DNA of 64,000 nucleotides from NCBI RefSeq assembly GCF_002292295.1, contig NZ_DBBS01000021.1:416715-480714 (forward strand), in the 5' to 3' direction. The first letter of the stretch is position 1; every line of letters begins with the position of its first letter. Shown here in pieces: positions 27,179-35,367 of the stretch. Both the position numbers and the translations under genes were made by a program. The DNA is from Sphingomonas sp. UBA978 (lineage in GTDB: Bacteria; Pseudomonadota; Alphaproteobacteria; Sphingomonadales; Sphingomonadaceae). Below the pieces are notes generated by a model. It saw only the letters and a list, made by a program, of their open reading frames with translations, ran no database searches and was not told the DNA's origin.

Positions 27179-28476
27179 GACGGTTTTCCTTGCGTGCCGC
27201 CGGCCTGCGCGATGCGGCCGAGGACGTGCGCGCTGGGTTTGACGGTGCGGGTGAAGGTGGTGCGATCGACCGCGACGAGGCCGTAGCGGGGCTTGTAGCC
27301 GCTGAGCCATTCGAAATTGTCGAGCAGCGACCAGTGGATATAGCCGAGCACCGGCACGCCGTCGCGGCGCGCGGCCTCGACCGCGGCGATCGCGGCGGGG
27401 ATGAAGCGGGCGCGTTCGCGATCGTCAGTGGCGTCGATGCCGTTTTCGGTGACGAGCACCGGCTTGGCGGTGGCGCGATGCGCGTAGCGGATCGATCCGC
27501 CGATCGCTGCAGGTTCGTAGGGCTTGCCGTCGGCGCGGCGCGGGGTGGCGGCGGGCGTGTCGACCGGACCGTTCGGGCCGAGGTAGGTGCGTTCGTAGGT
27601 CTGCACCCCGACGAAATCGTCGTCGCGCCCGGCCTCGAAAAAGGGTTCGTAATAGGCGCGGCGCTTGGCGGCGAGCATGGCGTCGCCGTCGACGCTGACG
27701 TCGTCGGAGATGGCGAGGCTGAGGCCGACGGGCAGGTCGCCGCGCACCGCCTTGATCGCCTCGCGCCCCAGCCGGTGCGCGCGCAGCAGGCCGGGGATCA
27801 TCGGCGTCGGATCGCCGCCGTTGAGCAGGGAAAAGCGGTCCGAACCCGACGCCTTCGCCGCGGCGGCGATCATCGCCTGCGTCGCCGCCTTGGCCCGGGC
27901 GTCGGGCTGGAACCGCGACCAGGGGCCGCTGATCGACAGATTGGGTTCGTTGAAGGTCAGCGCGTGGCTGATCCCGCGGGCGAGCGCGCGGGCGACCCGG
28001 TCGCAATAGCGCGCGAACAGCGTGGGGGCGTCGCCCGCCTCCCAGCCGCCGCGCGCGGCGAACCAGCGGGGCGTGGTGAAATGATTGAACGTCACGACGG
28101 GCGCGAGGCCCGACGCGCGGCAGCGATCGACGATGCGGGCGTAATGATCGAGCCATGCCTGGCTGAACTGGCCCTCGGCGGGCTCGATCCGGCTCCATTC
28201 GACCGAGCAGCGATAGGCGTTGAGCCCCAGCGCCTTGACGATGGCGACGTCCTGATCCCAGCGATGGAGGCTGTCGCAGGCGTCGCCCGAGGGTTCGGCG
28301 AACAGCGTCGGCTTCATCTGTTCGAGCAGCCAGATGTCCGCGTTGACGTTGTTGCCCTCGACCTGATGCCCCGCGGTCGCCGCGCCCCACAGGAATGCGT
28401 CGCGCGGGGGTAGGGCGAGGGCCGGAGCCGCCATCGTTGCCGCGCCGAGCGCCAGCGCCTGTCGCCGATCGATCAT
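27175..28476 (-). CDS. Glycoside hydrolase family 1 (beta-glucosidase-like), exported
   Basis: This 433-residue retaining beta-glycosidase folds as a TIM barrel. The acid/base is in the NEPN motif (TFNEPNLS) and the nucleophile in TENG (LVTENGIDA). The FLWGAATAGHQVEG start of the domain is classic GH1. The leader IDRRQALALGAA resembles a Tat signal, unusual for a family that is often cytoplasmic. Start ATG 28476 overlaps the upstream esterase stop by one base (TGATG), and the 3' end overlaps the next gene. Together with three esterases and two TonB receptors it suggests breakdown of an acylated glycoside. The GH1 substrate range is broad, so the sugar is not predicted. Confidence 0.93.
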   Translation of the reverse strand: MIDRRQALALGAATMAAPALALPPRDAFLWGAATAGHQVEGNNVNADIWLLEQMKPTLFAEPSGDACDSLHRWDQDVAIVKALGLNAYRCSVEWSRIEPAEGQFSQAWLDHYARIVDRCRASGLAPVVTFNHFTTPRWFAARGGWEAGDAPTLFARYCDRVARALARGISHALTFNEPNLSISGPWSRFQPDARAKAATQAMIAAAAKASGSDRFSLLNGGDPTPMIPGLLRAHRLGREAIKAVRGDLPVGLSLAISDDVSVDGDAMLAAKRRAYYEPFFEAGRDDDFVGVQTYERTYLGPNGPVDTPAATPRRADGKPYEPAAIGGSIRYAHRATAKPVLVTENGIDATDDRERARFIPAAIAAVEAARRDGVPVLGYIHWSLLDNFEWLSGYKPRYGLVAVDRTTFTRTVKPSAHVLGRIAQAGGTQGKPS

Positions 28477-29810
28477 CAATAGACTCCCGGTGCGGGTTTG
28501 TGGCCGCTCTCGACCCAGTCGTGCAGCGTGTTCCACAGCATTGCCGCCTGCCGCGGGTTGAAGCCGCAATGCGCCCAGCCCGTGAGGCCGGTGCCGGGAA
28601 TGTCCTTTTGCAGCGACGGCGCCCATAGCTGGAACAGGTGGGCCTGGTTGCCGGCGGCCTTGACCCGTTGCCGCAGCAGCAGCGCCTGCTGCGCGAAGAC
28701 GAGGCCGTCGTGGCGGTTGTGGACCGCGACCAGCGGGGTGGTGAAGCGCCCGGTCGACCGGTGCCATCGCACCGCGAAGGCGCGCGCCGGGGCGTCGGAG
28801 GCGATGCGCTGGATGCCGGCGTTGAGAGCGGCCTTTTCGCGCGAGTTGAGCAGCGGGCTGTCATAGACCTTGCCGACGTTGCCGTAGACAACACCGCCGA
28901 AGCTGGCACGCATATCCTCCATGCTGACCATCGCGGTCATGATCGGAAAGATGAAGCTGGCGGGATCGGCATCCGTCTTCGCCACCGATGCGATCCGCGC
29001 GACCATCCGCGCCTCCGGACCGGACGGGGCGGCGCGCGCGGCCTTGAACAGATCGGCCATCGTCCCGCTCATCTTCTTCAGCTGCCAGAACAGCCAGGGA
29101 TTGCGGGCGAAGCCGAAGCCGGTCGGCGGGGTGGGGGAGACGCCGTTGGCGGCGATATCGTGATTGCCGGGCAGTTCGTATTCGGTGCCGCGTGCGTAAT
29201 AGTTGTAGACGGCGCGCAGGTCGACGAGGCTGCCGACCTCGCTGTCCCAGTCGCCGGTGACCCCGCAGGCGCTCATCGCCCCGGCGAAGGCGCCGGGGTG
29301 CTGCTCGATCAGCGCCATGACGATGTTGCCGCCCATCGATGCGCCGCCGAGATAGAAGCGCGTCGTGCCGAGCCGTTCGAACCAGCCGCGCAGGCGCAAA
29401 GTGTTGGCGACGCCGCTCTTCACCGCCATCGCCGGCTTGTCGAAGGCGCTCTGGCCGACCGCGAACCCCTGTCTGTAGGCAGCGGTGAGGAAGCCGCCGG
29501 ACGGGTCCTTCTCGACCGGATCGGCGGGCACCGACACCGGGCTGCCGGGGATTGAATAGCCGTTGGCGAACAGCACCGCCTGCCCGTTCCAGCGGGCGGG
29601 GACGGCGATGCCGAACGGGCGGCCGGCGAGCGTCCCGGCGACGCTCATCCCGCCATCGGCACGGCCGTTGGCGGCGATCGCGCCGGCGCCGGCGCGGCCC
29701 ATGCGGTCGACCAGCTGCTGCTGGTCGGGCGTGATCGCGCGCCGTTCGGAGCCCGCACTGCAGGAGGCGAGCAGCAGCGCGACGAGCGCGGCGGACAGCG
29801 GCCGGCGCAT
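28476..29810 (-). CDS. Alpha/beta-hydrolase lipoprotein (esterase), paralogue 2
   Basis: This 444-residue protein has a lipoprotein signal, LLLASC, so it is probably anchored in the outer or inner membrane. The nucleophile elbow is GGASMGG. The C-terminus has AHCGF and then WNTLHDWVESGHKPAPG, matching the other esterase paralogue of this locus at 24773-26119. The start ATG 29810 overlaps the stop of the TonB receptor by one base, so receptor and esterase are coupled. The two paralogues differ in location signal, one lipidated and one soluble periplasmic, which hints at division of labour on related substrates. Confidence 0.75.
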   Translation of the reverse strand: MRRPLSAALVALLLASCSAGSERRAITPDQQQLVDRMGRAGAGAIAANGRADGGMSVAGTLAGRPFGIAVPARWNGQAVLFANGYSIPGSPVSVPADPVEKDPSGGFLTAAYRQGFAVGQSAFDKPAMAVKSGVANTLRLRGWFERLGTTRFYLGGASMGGNIVMALIEQHPGAFAGAMSACGVTGDWDSEVGSLVDLRAVYNYYARGTEYELPGNHDIAANGVSPTPPTGFGFARNPWLFWQLKKMSGTMADLFKAARAAPSGPEARMVARIASVAKTDADPASFIFPIMTAMVSMEDMRASFGGVVYGNVGKVYDSPLLNSREKAALNAGIQRIASDAPARAFAVRWHRSTGRFTTPLVAVHNRHDGLVFAQQALLLRQRVKAAGNQAHLFQLWAPSLQKDIPGTGLTGWAHCGFNPRQAAMLWNTLHDWVESGHKPAPGVY

Positions 29811-32581
29811 CAGAAGCGATACCGCAGCGACAGGCCATATTGCGCCGGTTCGCCGTAGATCGAATTGCTGAAGCCGGAATTGTTGTAACCGGTGTTGGCG
29901 GTGATCCGGTACGCCTTGTTCAGGACGTTGGTGCCGTAGATCGCGAGATCGAGCGGCGCCCCGCGCATCTGGTTCCATTCGAGCCGCAGGTTGAGCAGGC
30001 CGTAGGGATCGATCGTGTCGAACGGCTGCGCATCCGGCGCGACGCGCTGGCGCGACTGCCACGACCAGGTTGCCCGGATCGCCATATCGCCCTCCGCCGC
30101 CGGGATCGGCAGCGCGAGGCGCCCGTCGAGGCTGAACTTGTGCCGGGCGACGAAGGTGAAGGGCGTGCTCGACAGGTCGCGCGACGGCTGCGCCGCGGTC
30201 AGCGCGGACGGGATCGCCGGGATCGGGATGGTGATGTAATCGAGGAACTTGGCGTCGTTGTACGAATAGGTGCCGCTGATCGTCAGCGGCTTGAACGGGA
30301 TGACGAGCCCTTCGAATTCGAGGCCGACGACGCGTGCCTTCTTGGCATTGGCGAGGATGTCCGCTCCCGCGATCGCGGCGCGCTGGATCACCTGCACGTC
30401 GTTGAACCAGGTGTAGAAGGCGGAGATGTTGGTGCGTGCCTGCACCCCGCCGATCGTCCAGTCGCGCTTCAGCCCGACTTCGGCATCGGTCACCCGCTCC
30501 GGCTTGACCGGCGCGAGCGGATAGTCGCTGCCGAGGAACAGCGTGACGATCGGGTTGTTCGCGCCCGATTTATAGCCGCGGCGCGACACCGCATAGACCA
30601 GGGTCTGCGGATCGGCCTGCCAATCGAGGCCCAATTGCCACGTCGGCCCGTCGCTCTTGCCGCTGAACGTCGGCGAGGTGCAATTGGGATATTTGAGCGT
30701 TGGGAAGCCGCCCGCCGCAACCGCGAGGAAGGCGTCGTAGACGCACAGATCGGCGTTGAGGCCGATCACCTGCGCCGCCTGTGCCGGCGAGACGATGCCG
30801 AGCGCGGCGAGGCGGTTGAACACCTGAAAGCTCTGCGCGTCCTGATAGCTCTGGATGTCGCCACCGAAGCTGTCCCACGTCCAGCGGAACCCCGCGGTCG
30901 CAGTCAGCGTCGGCACGATTCTGTACTGCGCCTGCGCGTAGAGCGCCTTGCTGCGGCCGCGGACGGAGGCGTCGGGCTGGATGTTAAGGGCGGGGAGCAG
31001 CGGGCCGTTGACGCCGAGCAGGGTCTGCACGACGCCCGGCAGGATGATCGGCCCGCCGCCGAGGATGCCGCCTGCCTGCAACGGATTGACGGTGAGGAAG
31101 GTGAGCGGCGAGGGGCTCTTCTCGTCGAGGTAGAAGCCGCCGCCCTGCAGCGCGAAGCGGCCGTTGTCGTAGCGCGCCTGCAGTTCCTCGGTGATCGTGC
31201 GCAGGTTGTTGTTGTACTTGCCGGGAAACGCCCCGAGCAGGTCGGCGATCGGCAGCGGCGTCGAATCGCGGTCGGTGGCGCTGGTCGAGCGGCTGCGGCC
31301 GTAGCTGAAGACGTTCTTGATCGTCAGTTCGGGGACCGGATTCCACGTCGTGTTGTTGAGCACGAGCAGGTTGCGGGCCTTTTCGAACGTGTTCACGCCC
31401 GTCGAGGTGAGGCGGGGCCCGCGCGCCTGCTGCTGCGCCAGATAGGGCTGGAGCAGCGCGGCATAGGGGCTGCCCGGGCGGACCGCGAGCAGGATGCTGC
31501 CGCCGCCATGTTCGTCGACATGAATGTAATTGACCGCGGTGTAGCTGTTGATCGTATCGGTCGGGTTGAACTGCACGCCGAGGCGCAGCGAATAATTGTC
31601 GCGGTTCAGATAGTCGCGGCCGGTCAGCACGTCGCGGACGTAGCCGTCGCGCTTGTCGAACTGGCCGGCGACGCGCACCGCGAGCATGTCCTCGACGATC
31701 GGGATGTTCAGCGCGGCCTGCGCACTACGGCGGCGCAGATTGCCCAGCGTGCCCTCGACATAGCCTTCGACCGTGTTCATCTTCGGCCGCGCGGGTTCGA
31801 GCAGCACCGCGCCGCCGGTGGTGTTGCGGCCGAACAGCGTGCCCTGCGGGCCCTTGAGCACCTGAAGCGAGGCGAGGTCGTAGAAGCTGCCGGGGCCGCT
31901 CGCCGAGGAGGGCACCTCGGCGAAATAGCCGACGACGCCCGGGCCGCTGCCGGTGCCGGCGCCGCCACCGCCGCCCATGCCGCGAATGGTATAGGTTTCC
32001 TGATTACGCGCGACATTGCCGAGCACGGTCAGCGATGGCGTGAAATTCTGCAGGTCGGTGGCGGTGTTGATGCCCTTTTCACGGATCGTATTCTGCGTGA
32101 ACGCCGTCAGCGACACGGGGACCTGCTGCGCCCGCTCCTCCGTACGGCGGGCGGTGACGACGATATCCTCAATGCCGCTGGCATTCTGTTCGGCGGCGGG
32201 CTCCCGTTCGGGCGTCGACGGCGCGACGGCCACGTCCTGCACGCCGGTGCTGGCGAAGGCGACGGGGCGGGTGACGGCGATCGCGCCCGAGGCGTCGCGA
32301 TGCATGCGCAGCCCCGATCCCGACAGGATGCGATCCAGCGCATCGGTATCGGCGAGCCGCCCGCGCACCCCCGGCGACCGCAGCGTGCGGACCTCGTCGG
32401 AGCGATAGAGGATCTGCTGTTTCGACTGGCGCGCCCAGGCGTCGAGCGCCGCCTTCATGCTGCCGGCATCGATGGCGTAGGTGCGCAGCGTGCTGCGCGT
32501 TTCGGCCTGTGCCGCGGCCGGCACCGCCCCGACGATCGCGCTGGTCGCCATCAGAATCGCGAGCGCATGTGACTGACGCAT
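29810..32581 (-). CDS. TonB-dependent receptor with N-terminal STN signalling domain
   Basis: This 923-residue FecA-type transducer both imports ligand and signals to an anti-sigma factor. A signal peptide ends near PAAAQA. The STN (secretin/TonB short N-terminal) domain covers about residues 33-108 (YAIDAGSMKAALDAWARQS, ILYRSDEV). Then come a TonB box-like EDIVVTARR, the plug, and a barrel ending in YRF. STN domains contact FecR-type proteins in the periplasm, and a FecR and ECF sigma gene lie directly upstream. An unusual run of ten G residues lies two bases before the ATG (minus strand) and probably serves as, or modulates, the ribosome site. Confidence 0.93.
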   Translation of the reverse strand: MRQSHALAILMATSAIVGAVPAAAQAETRSTLRTYAIDAGSMKAALDAWARQSKQQILYRSDEVRTLRSPGVRGRLADTDALDRILSGSGLRMHRDASGAIAVTRPVAFASTGVQDVAVAPSTPEREPAAEQNASGIEDIVVTARRTEERAQQVPVSLTAFTQNTIREKGINTATDLQNFTPSLTVLGNVARNQETYTIRGMGGGGGAGTGSGPGVVGYFAEVPSSASGPGSFYDLASLQVLKGPQGTLFGRNTTGGAVLLEPARPKMNTVEGYVEGTLGNLRRRSAQAALNIPIVEDMLAVRVAGQFDKRDGYVRDVLTGRDYLNRDNYSLRLGVQFNPTDTINSYTAVNYIHVDEHGGGSILLAVRPGSPYAALLQPYLAQQQARGPRLTSTGVNTFEKARNLLVLNNTTWNPVPELTIKNVFSYGRSRSTSATDRDSTPLPIADLLGAFPGKYNNNLRTITEELQARYDNGRFALQGGGFYLDEKSPSPLTFLTVNPLQAGGILGGGPIILPGVVQTLLGVNGPLLPALNIQPDASVRGRSKALYAQAQYRIVPTLTATAGFRWTWDSFGGDIQSYQDAQSFQVFNRLAALGIVSPAQAAQVIGLNADLCVYDAFLAVAAGGFPTLKYPNCTSPTFSGKSDGPTWQLGLDWQADPQTLVYAVSRRGYKSGANNPIVTLFLGSDYPLAPVKPERVTDAEVGLKRDWTIGGVQARTNISAFYTWFNDVQVIQRAAIAGADILANAKKARVVGLEFEGLVIPFKPLTISGTYSYNDAKFLDYITIPIPAIPSALTAAQPSRDLSSTPFTFVARHKFSLDGRLALPIPAAEGDMAIRATWSWQSRQRVAPDAQPFDTIDPYGLLNLRLEWNQMRGAPLDLAIYGTNVLNKAYRITANTGYNNSGFSNSIYGEPAQYGLSLRYRF

Positions 32582-32583
32582 AT

Positions 32584-32593
32584 CCCCCCCCCC
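32584..32593 (-). repeat. Homopolymeric G10 tract next to a receptor start codon
   Basis: Ten consecutive C on the plus strand read as G10 on the coding strand, ending two bases before the ATG of the STN-receptor gene. The tract takes the place of a normal Shine-Dalgarno. Runs of this length can slip during replication, changing ribosome-site spacing or strength. Whether it varies in length here is not known, and assembly error in a homopolymer is also possible. Confidence 0.7.
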
Positions 32594-32668
32594 TTTGTTA
32601 TGTCCCGCCGGCCTCTTCGTGCCGCCACGGGATCAGACGAACGGCTTGACGAAAGCCGTAACGCACCG

Positions 32669-33622
32669 TCAGGATTTTATCGTGACGCCGTCCGGATCGC
32701 TGGTGACGGTGAGGCCGAAGGCGTCGTGGAGGAGGCGGGTGAAGGCATTCAGGTTGGTTGCTTCGAACGAGCCGCCGATGCGCAGCCGCGCGGCCTGCGC
32801 GTCGCCGAACCGGATCTGGCGGCGGTTGTAGCGATTGAATTCGGCCGCCGCCTGTTCGAGCGTCACCTGGTCGAAGGTCAGCATGCCGCGGCGCCAGGCG
32901 AGCGCATCCTGCACCCGCTGTTCCGACCGGTCGGCGAGCAGCATCGACCGCCCGCGCGCGATCGCGACGTCGCCGGCGGTGATGATCGCGGCGCGTTCGG
33001 GCGCCGCGGGGTCGGAATCCTCGACCCGCACGCGCCCTTCGGCGACCGCGACGGTGACCGTGCCGCCGTCGCGGCGGACCGAGAATCGGGTGCCGAGCAC
33101 GGTGACTTTCCGCCCGCCGGCGAAGACGACGAACGGGTGGCGCCGGTCATGCGCGACCTCGAAATAGGCCTCGCCGCGATCGAGCCAGACGCGGCGCTGC
33201 CCCCCGGCGAAGGCGGCGCGGAGCGTGCTGGCGGTGTTGACGGTGACCGCGCTGCCGTCGGCGAGCGCGACCTGTCGCCGCATGCCGATCGTGGTCGCGA
33301 TGCGGATCGTCGGCGCGTCCCCGTCCGGACGGAACTGCCACAGCGCGAGCGCCGCCATGCAGACGAGGACCAGCGCCGCGGCGATCGCCCAGACCGGTGC
33401 CGGCAGCCACGATCGCCGTTCCGCCGCCGGGGCGCCGCGCGTCGCGGCGAGACGGTCGGCGGCACGCCAGCCGGCCTCCAGCCGCCAGAACGTCGCCTTG
33501 TGCGCGACGCTGTCGTCGAGCCAGGTCTGGAGCGCCTGCGCGCGCTCGGCGGACCAGCCGGGCTGTTCGCGCGCGACCAGCCAGTGCGCGGCCTGCTGTT
33601 CGATCTCGCGGGCGGCGCTCAT
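32669..33622 (-). CDS. FecR-family anti-sigma factor (single-pass)
   Basis: This 317-residue inner-membrane regulator has an N-terminal cytoplasmic sigma-binding part rich in Trp (AAHWLVAREQPGWS, KATFWRLEAGWRAADRL). One transmembrane helix follows near residues 75-92 (WAIAAALVLVCMAALALW), then the periplasmic FecR domain (ADGSAVTVNTAST, VLGTRFSV) and the C-terminal STN-contacting domain. The start ATG 33622 overlaps the sigma stop as ATGA. It should hold the ECF sigma factor inactive until the STN receptor is occupied. Confidence 0.94.
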   Translation of the reverse strand: MSAAREIEQQAAHWLVAREQPGWSAERAQALQTWLDDSVAHKATFWRLEAGWRAADRLAATRGAPAAERRSWLPAPVWAIAAALVLVCMAALALWQFRPDGDAPTIRIATTIGMRRQVALADGSAVTVNTASTLRAAFAGGQRRVWLDRGEAYFEVAHDRRHPFVVFAGGRKVTVLGTRFSVRRDGGTVTVAVAEGRVRVEDSDPAAPERAAIITAGDVAIARGRSMLLADRSEQRVQDALAWRRGMLTFDQVTLEQAAAEFNRYNRRQIRFGDAQAARLRIGGSFEATNLNAFTRLLHDAFGLTVTSDPDGVTIKS

Positions 33623-34194
33623 CGATCGGCCTTCCGGACCAGCGCGGCGACCCGCGCCGGCGGGCGGCTGATCCGGGCGTCGCCGCCGAGCATGAAGTTC
33701 GCGAGCGCGCGCAGGCCCAGCGTCAGCTGCCGCTCGATCGTATGGTGGCTGACCTGCATGCGGTCGGCGGTTTCGCGGATGCTCAGCCCCTCGACCTTGC
33801 GCAGGCGCACGACCTCGCGGCAGCGCGGCGGCAATTGTTCGAGGCCGAGCATCGCGCGGCGCAATTCGTCGCGCGCCGTCATGTGACGCTCCTCGGCGAG
33901 CACGTCGACCTGCGCGTCGACGGTGTCGATATCGGCGATCTGTTCGAACGAGACGATCTTGGCGCGCCGCGCCCGGTCGATCAGCACGTGGCGGGCGACG
34001 GTGAAGACGTAGCTGCGGGTCGAGCGCAGGCCATCGGCCGGCGATCCGGCGAGCATGCGTTCGTACACCTCCTGCCGGACGTCGGGGATATCCGCGCCGT
34101 CGCGGCAATGGCGCGCGATGAACCGCACGAGGTCGCGCTCGAGCGGCAGCACCTCCTGCGTGAACCAGTGTTTGATCGCGGCGTCGTCCGTCAT
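33619..34194 (-). CDS. ECF-type RNA polymerase sigma factor (FecI-like)
   Basis: This 191-residue sigma factor has region 2 (ADIPDVRQEVYERML, then RSYVFTVARHVLIDRARR) and region 4 (LPPRCREVVRLRKVEGLS, IRETADRMQVSHHTIERQL). Size and order match the FecI-like ECF group. It is coupled to the FecR gene by a four-base overlap. I chose ATG 34194; the frame remains open for 26 more codons upstream, but those residues are Arg-rich and overlap the 3' end of the preceding gene. It probably directs transcription of the STN receptor operon. Confidence 0.93.
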   Translation of the reverse strand: MTDDAAIKHWFTQEVLPLERDLVRFIARHCRDGADIPDVRQEVYERMLAGSPADGLRSTRSYVFTVARHVLIDRARRAKIVSFEQIADIDTVDAQVDVLAEERHMTARDELRRAMLGLEQLPPRCREVVRLRKVEGLSIRETADRMQVSHHTIERQLTLGLRALANFMLGGDARISRPPARVAALVRKADR

Positions 34195-34232
34195 TGCCGA
34201 CCCAGACGAATGGCGACGCCGAAGCCGTAACA

Positions 34233-35162
34233 TCAGCCGGTGCCGGTGGGTGGCGGTAGCGTCACTTGCCATGTCTCGCCCTGTAGCGGATCGCCGAACG
34301 TATCATGCCACGCGGTGGCGACGCAGGTGAAGCCGTTGCGTGCATAGATGCGGCGGGCGGCGTCCAGCACCGTATGCGTCCACAGGGTGATCCGGTCGTA
34401 TCCCGTCCCGGTCGCGAAGCCGATGCAGGTCCGGACCAGCGCATCGCCGATGCCGCGCCGGCGGGCGAAGGGCTCGACGTGCAGCAGGCGGAGGCGGGCC
34501 GCTCCCGCGCCCTCGTCGGTGAGGAAGACCGCGCCCGCCATGACGCCGCCAAGGTCGGCGATCCAGCACCCTTCGCGATCCGGTTTCAGGTCGCGCAGGA
34601 ATGCGGCGGTCGTCTCCGCCTCCAGCGTTTCGAGCGCGCGGCCCCAGCCGTGGCTGGCGGCATAGAGGATCGACTGGCGCGCCGCGACCTGGCTGACCTC
34701 TCCGACCCGTGCCGGGCGGATCACGTAATCGACGGGCGCATCGGGATCGAGCAGCAGACGCGCTTTGGTCAGCGACTGGACGAGGTCGTCCTGTTCGGGC
34801 CCGCTCAGCGTGGCGAGGTCATGCGCGACGGCGTCCCGCTGACGCCGGTCGATCTGGTCGAACGCCGCCCGGCCTTCGCCCGTCAGCCGGATCGGGCGGG
34901 TGCGCGCATCGGCGGCGAGGCGGTCGCGCCCGATCCAGCCGCGCTTCTCGAACCGCGCGATCATCCGGCTGAGATAGCCGCGATCGAGCCCAAGTTCGGT
35001 GCCCAGCACAATCGCCGACACCGGCTCGCGCCGCGCGATCTCGAACAGCAACCGCGCCTCGGGCAGGTTGACGTCGGTATCGAGGAAGCGCGCGTCGATC
35101 GCGCCGACGTGGCGGGTGAAGAAACGGTTGAAGGCCCGCACGGATTCGATGGCGCTGTCCAT
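34233..35162 (-). CDS. MarR-type regulator fused to GNAT acetyltransferase
   Basis: This is a 309-residue two-domain protein. The N-terminal winged helix (about residues 25-140; VLGTELGLDRGYLSRMIARF is the recognition region, and TRPIRLTGEG the wing) belongs to the MarR family. The C-terminal half is a GNAT fold (about 155-305) with the acetyl-CoA loop, VEPFARRRGIGDALV. Such fusions are known in alpha- and gammaproteobacteria, where the acetylated partner is usually not known. The start ATG 35162 is chosen because upstream codons read into a palindromic repeat. It lies just upstream of the ECF sigma gene on the same strand, 38 bases apart, so read-through is possible. Confidence 0.88.
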   Translation of the reverse strand: MDSAIESVRAFNRFFTRHVGAIDARFLDTDVNLPEARLLFEIARREPVSAIVLGTELGLDRGYLSRMIARFEKRGWIGRDRLAADARTRPIRLTGEGRAAFDQIDRRQRDAVAHDLATLSGPEQDDLVQSLTKARLLLDPDAPVDYVIRPARVGEVSQVAARQSILYAASHGWGRALETLEAETTAAFLRDLKPDREGCWIADLGGVMAGAVFLTDEGAGAARLRLLHVEPFARRRGIGDALVRTCIGFATGTGYDRITLWTHTVLDAARRIYARNGFTCVATAWHDTFGDPLQGETWQVTLPPPTGTG

Positions 35163-35267
35163 CGGCGCAGCATCACCCGGATAGTTGACCAAGGCAACTG
35201 ATTCGATGGGCCGTCTCGATGGGGCGCCGATCCCAGAACCGGATGGCATCGGATTGATCCGCATGTT

Positions 35268-35344
35268 CGTCATTGCGAGCGCAGCGAAGCAATCCAGAGC
35301 CGTACCAGGACGCCCTGGATTGCTTCGCTGCGCTCGCAATGACG
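35268..35344. repeat. Palindromic REP-like element with 30-bp perfect arms
   Basis: The left arm (35268-35297) and right arm (35315-35344) are perfect reverse complements of 30 bases around a 17-base spacer. The left arm begins CGTCATTGCGAGCGCAGCG. This family of palindrome (core CATTGCGAGCG...AAGCAATCC) is one I know as a dispersed intergenic repeat in many proteobacteria. It lies between the MarR-GNAT gene start and the GH92 gene end and could act as an mRNA 3' stabiliser or terminator for the GH92 transcript. Confidence 0.9.
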
Positions 35345-35367
35345 GATCGGTTCGATGTCATCCCGCT

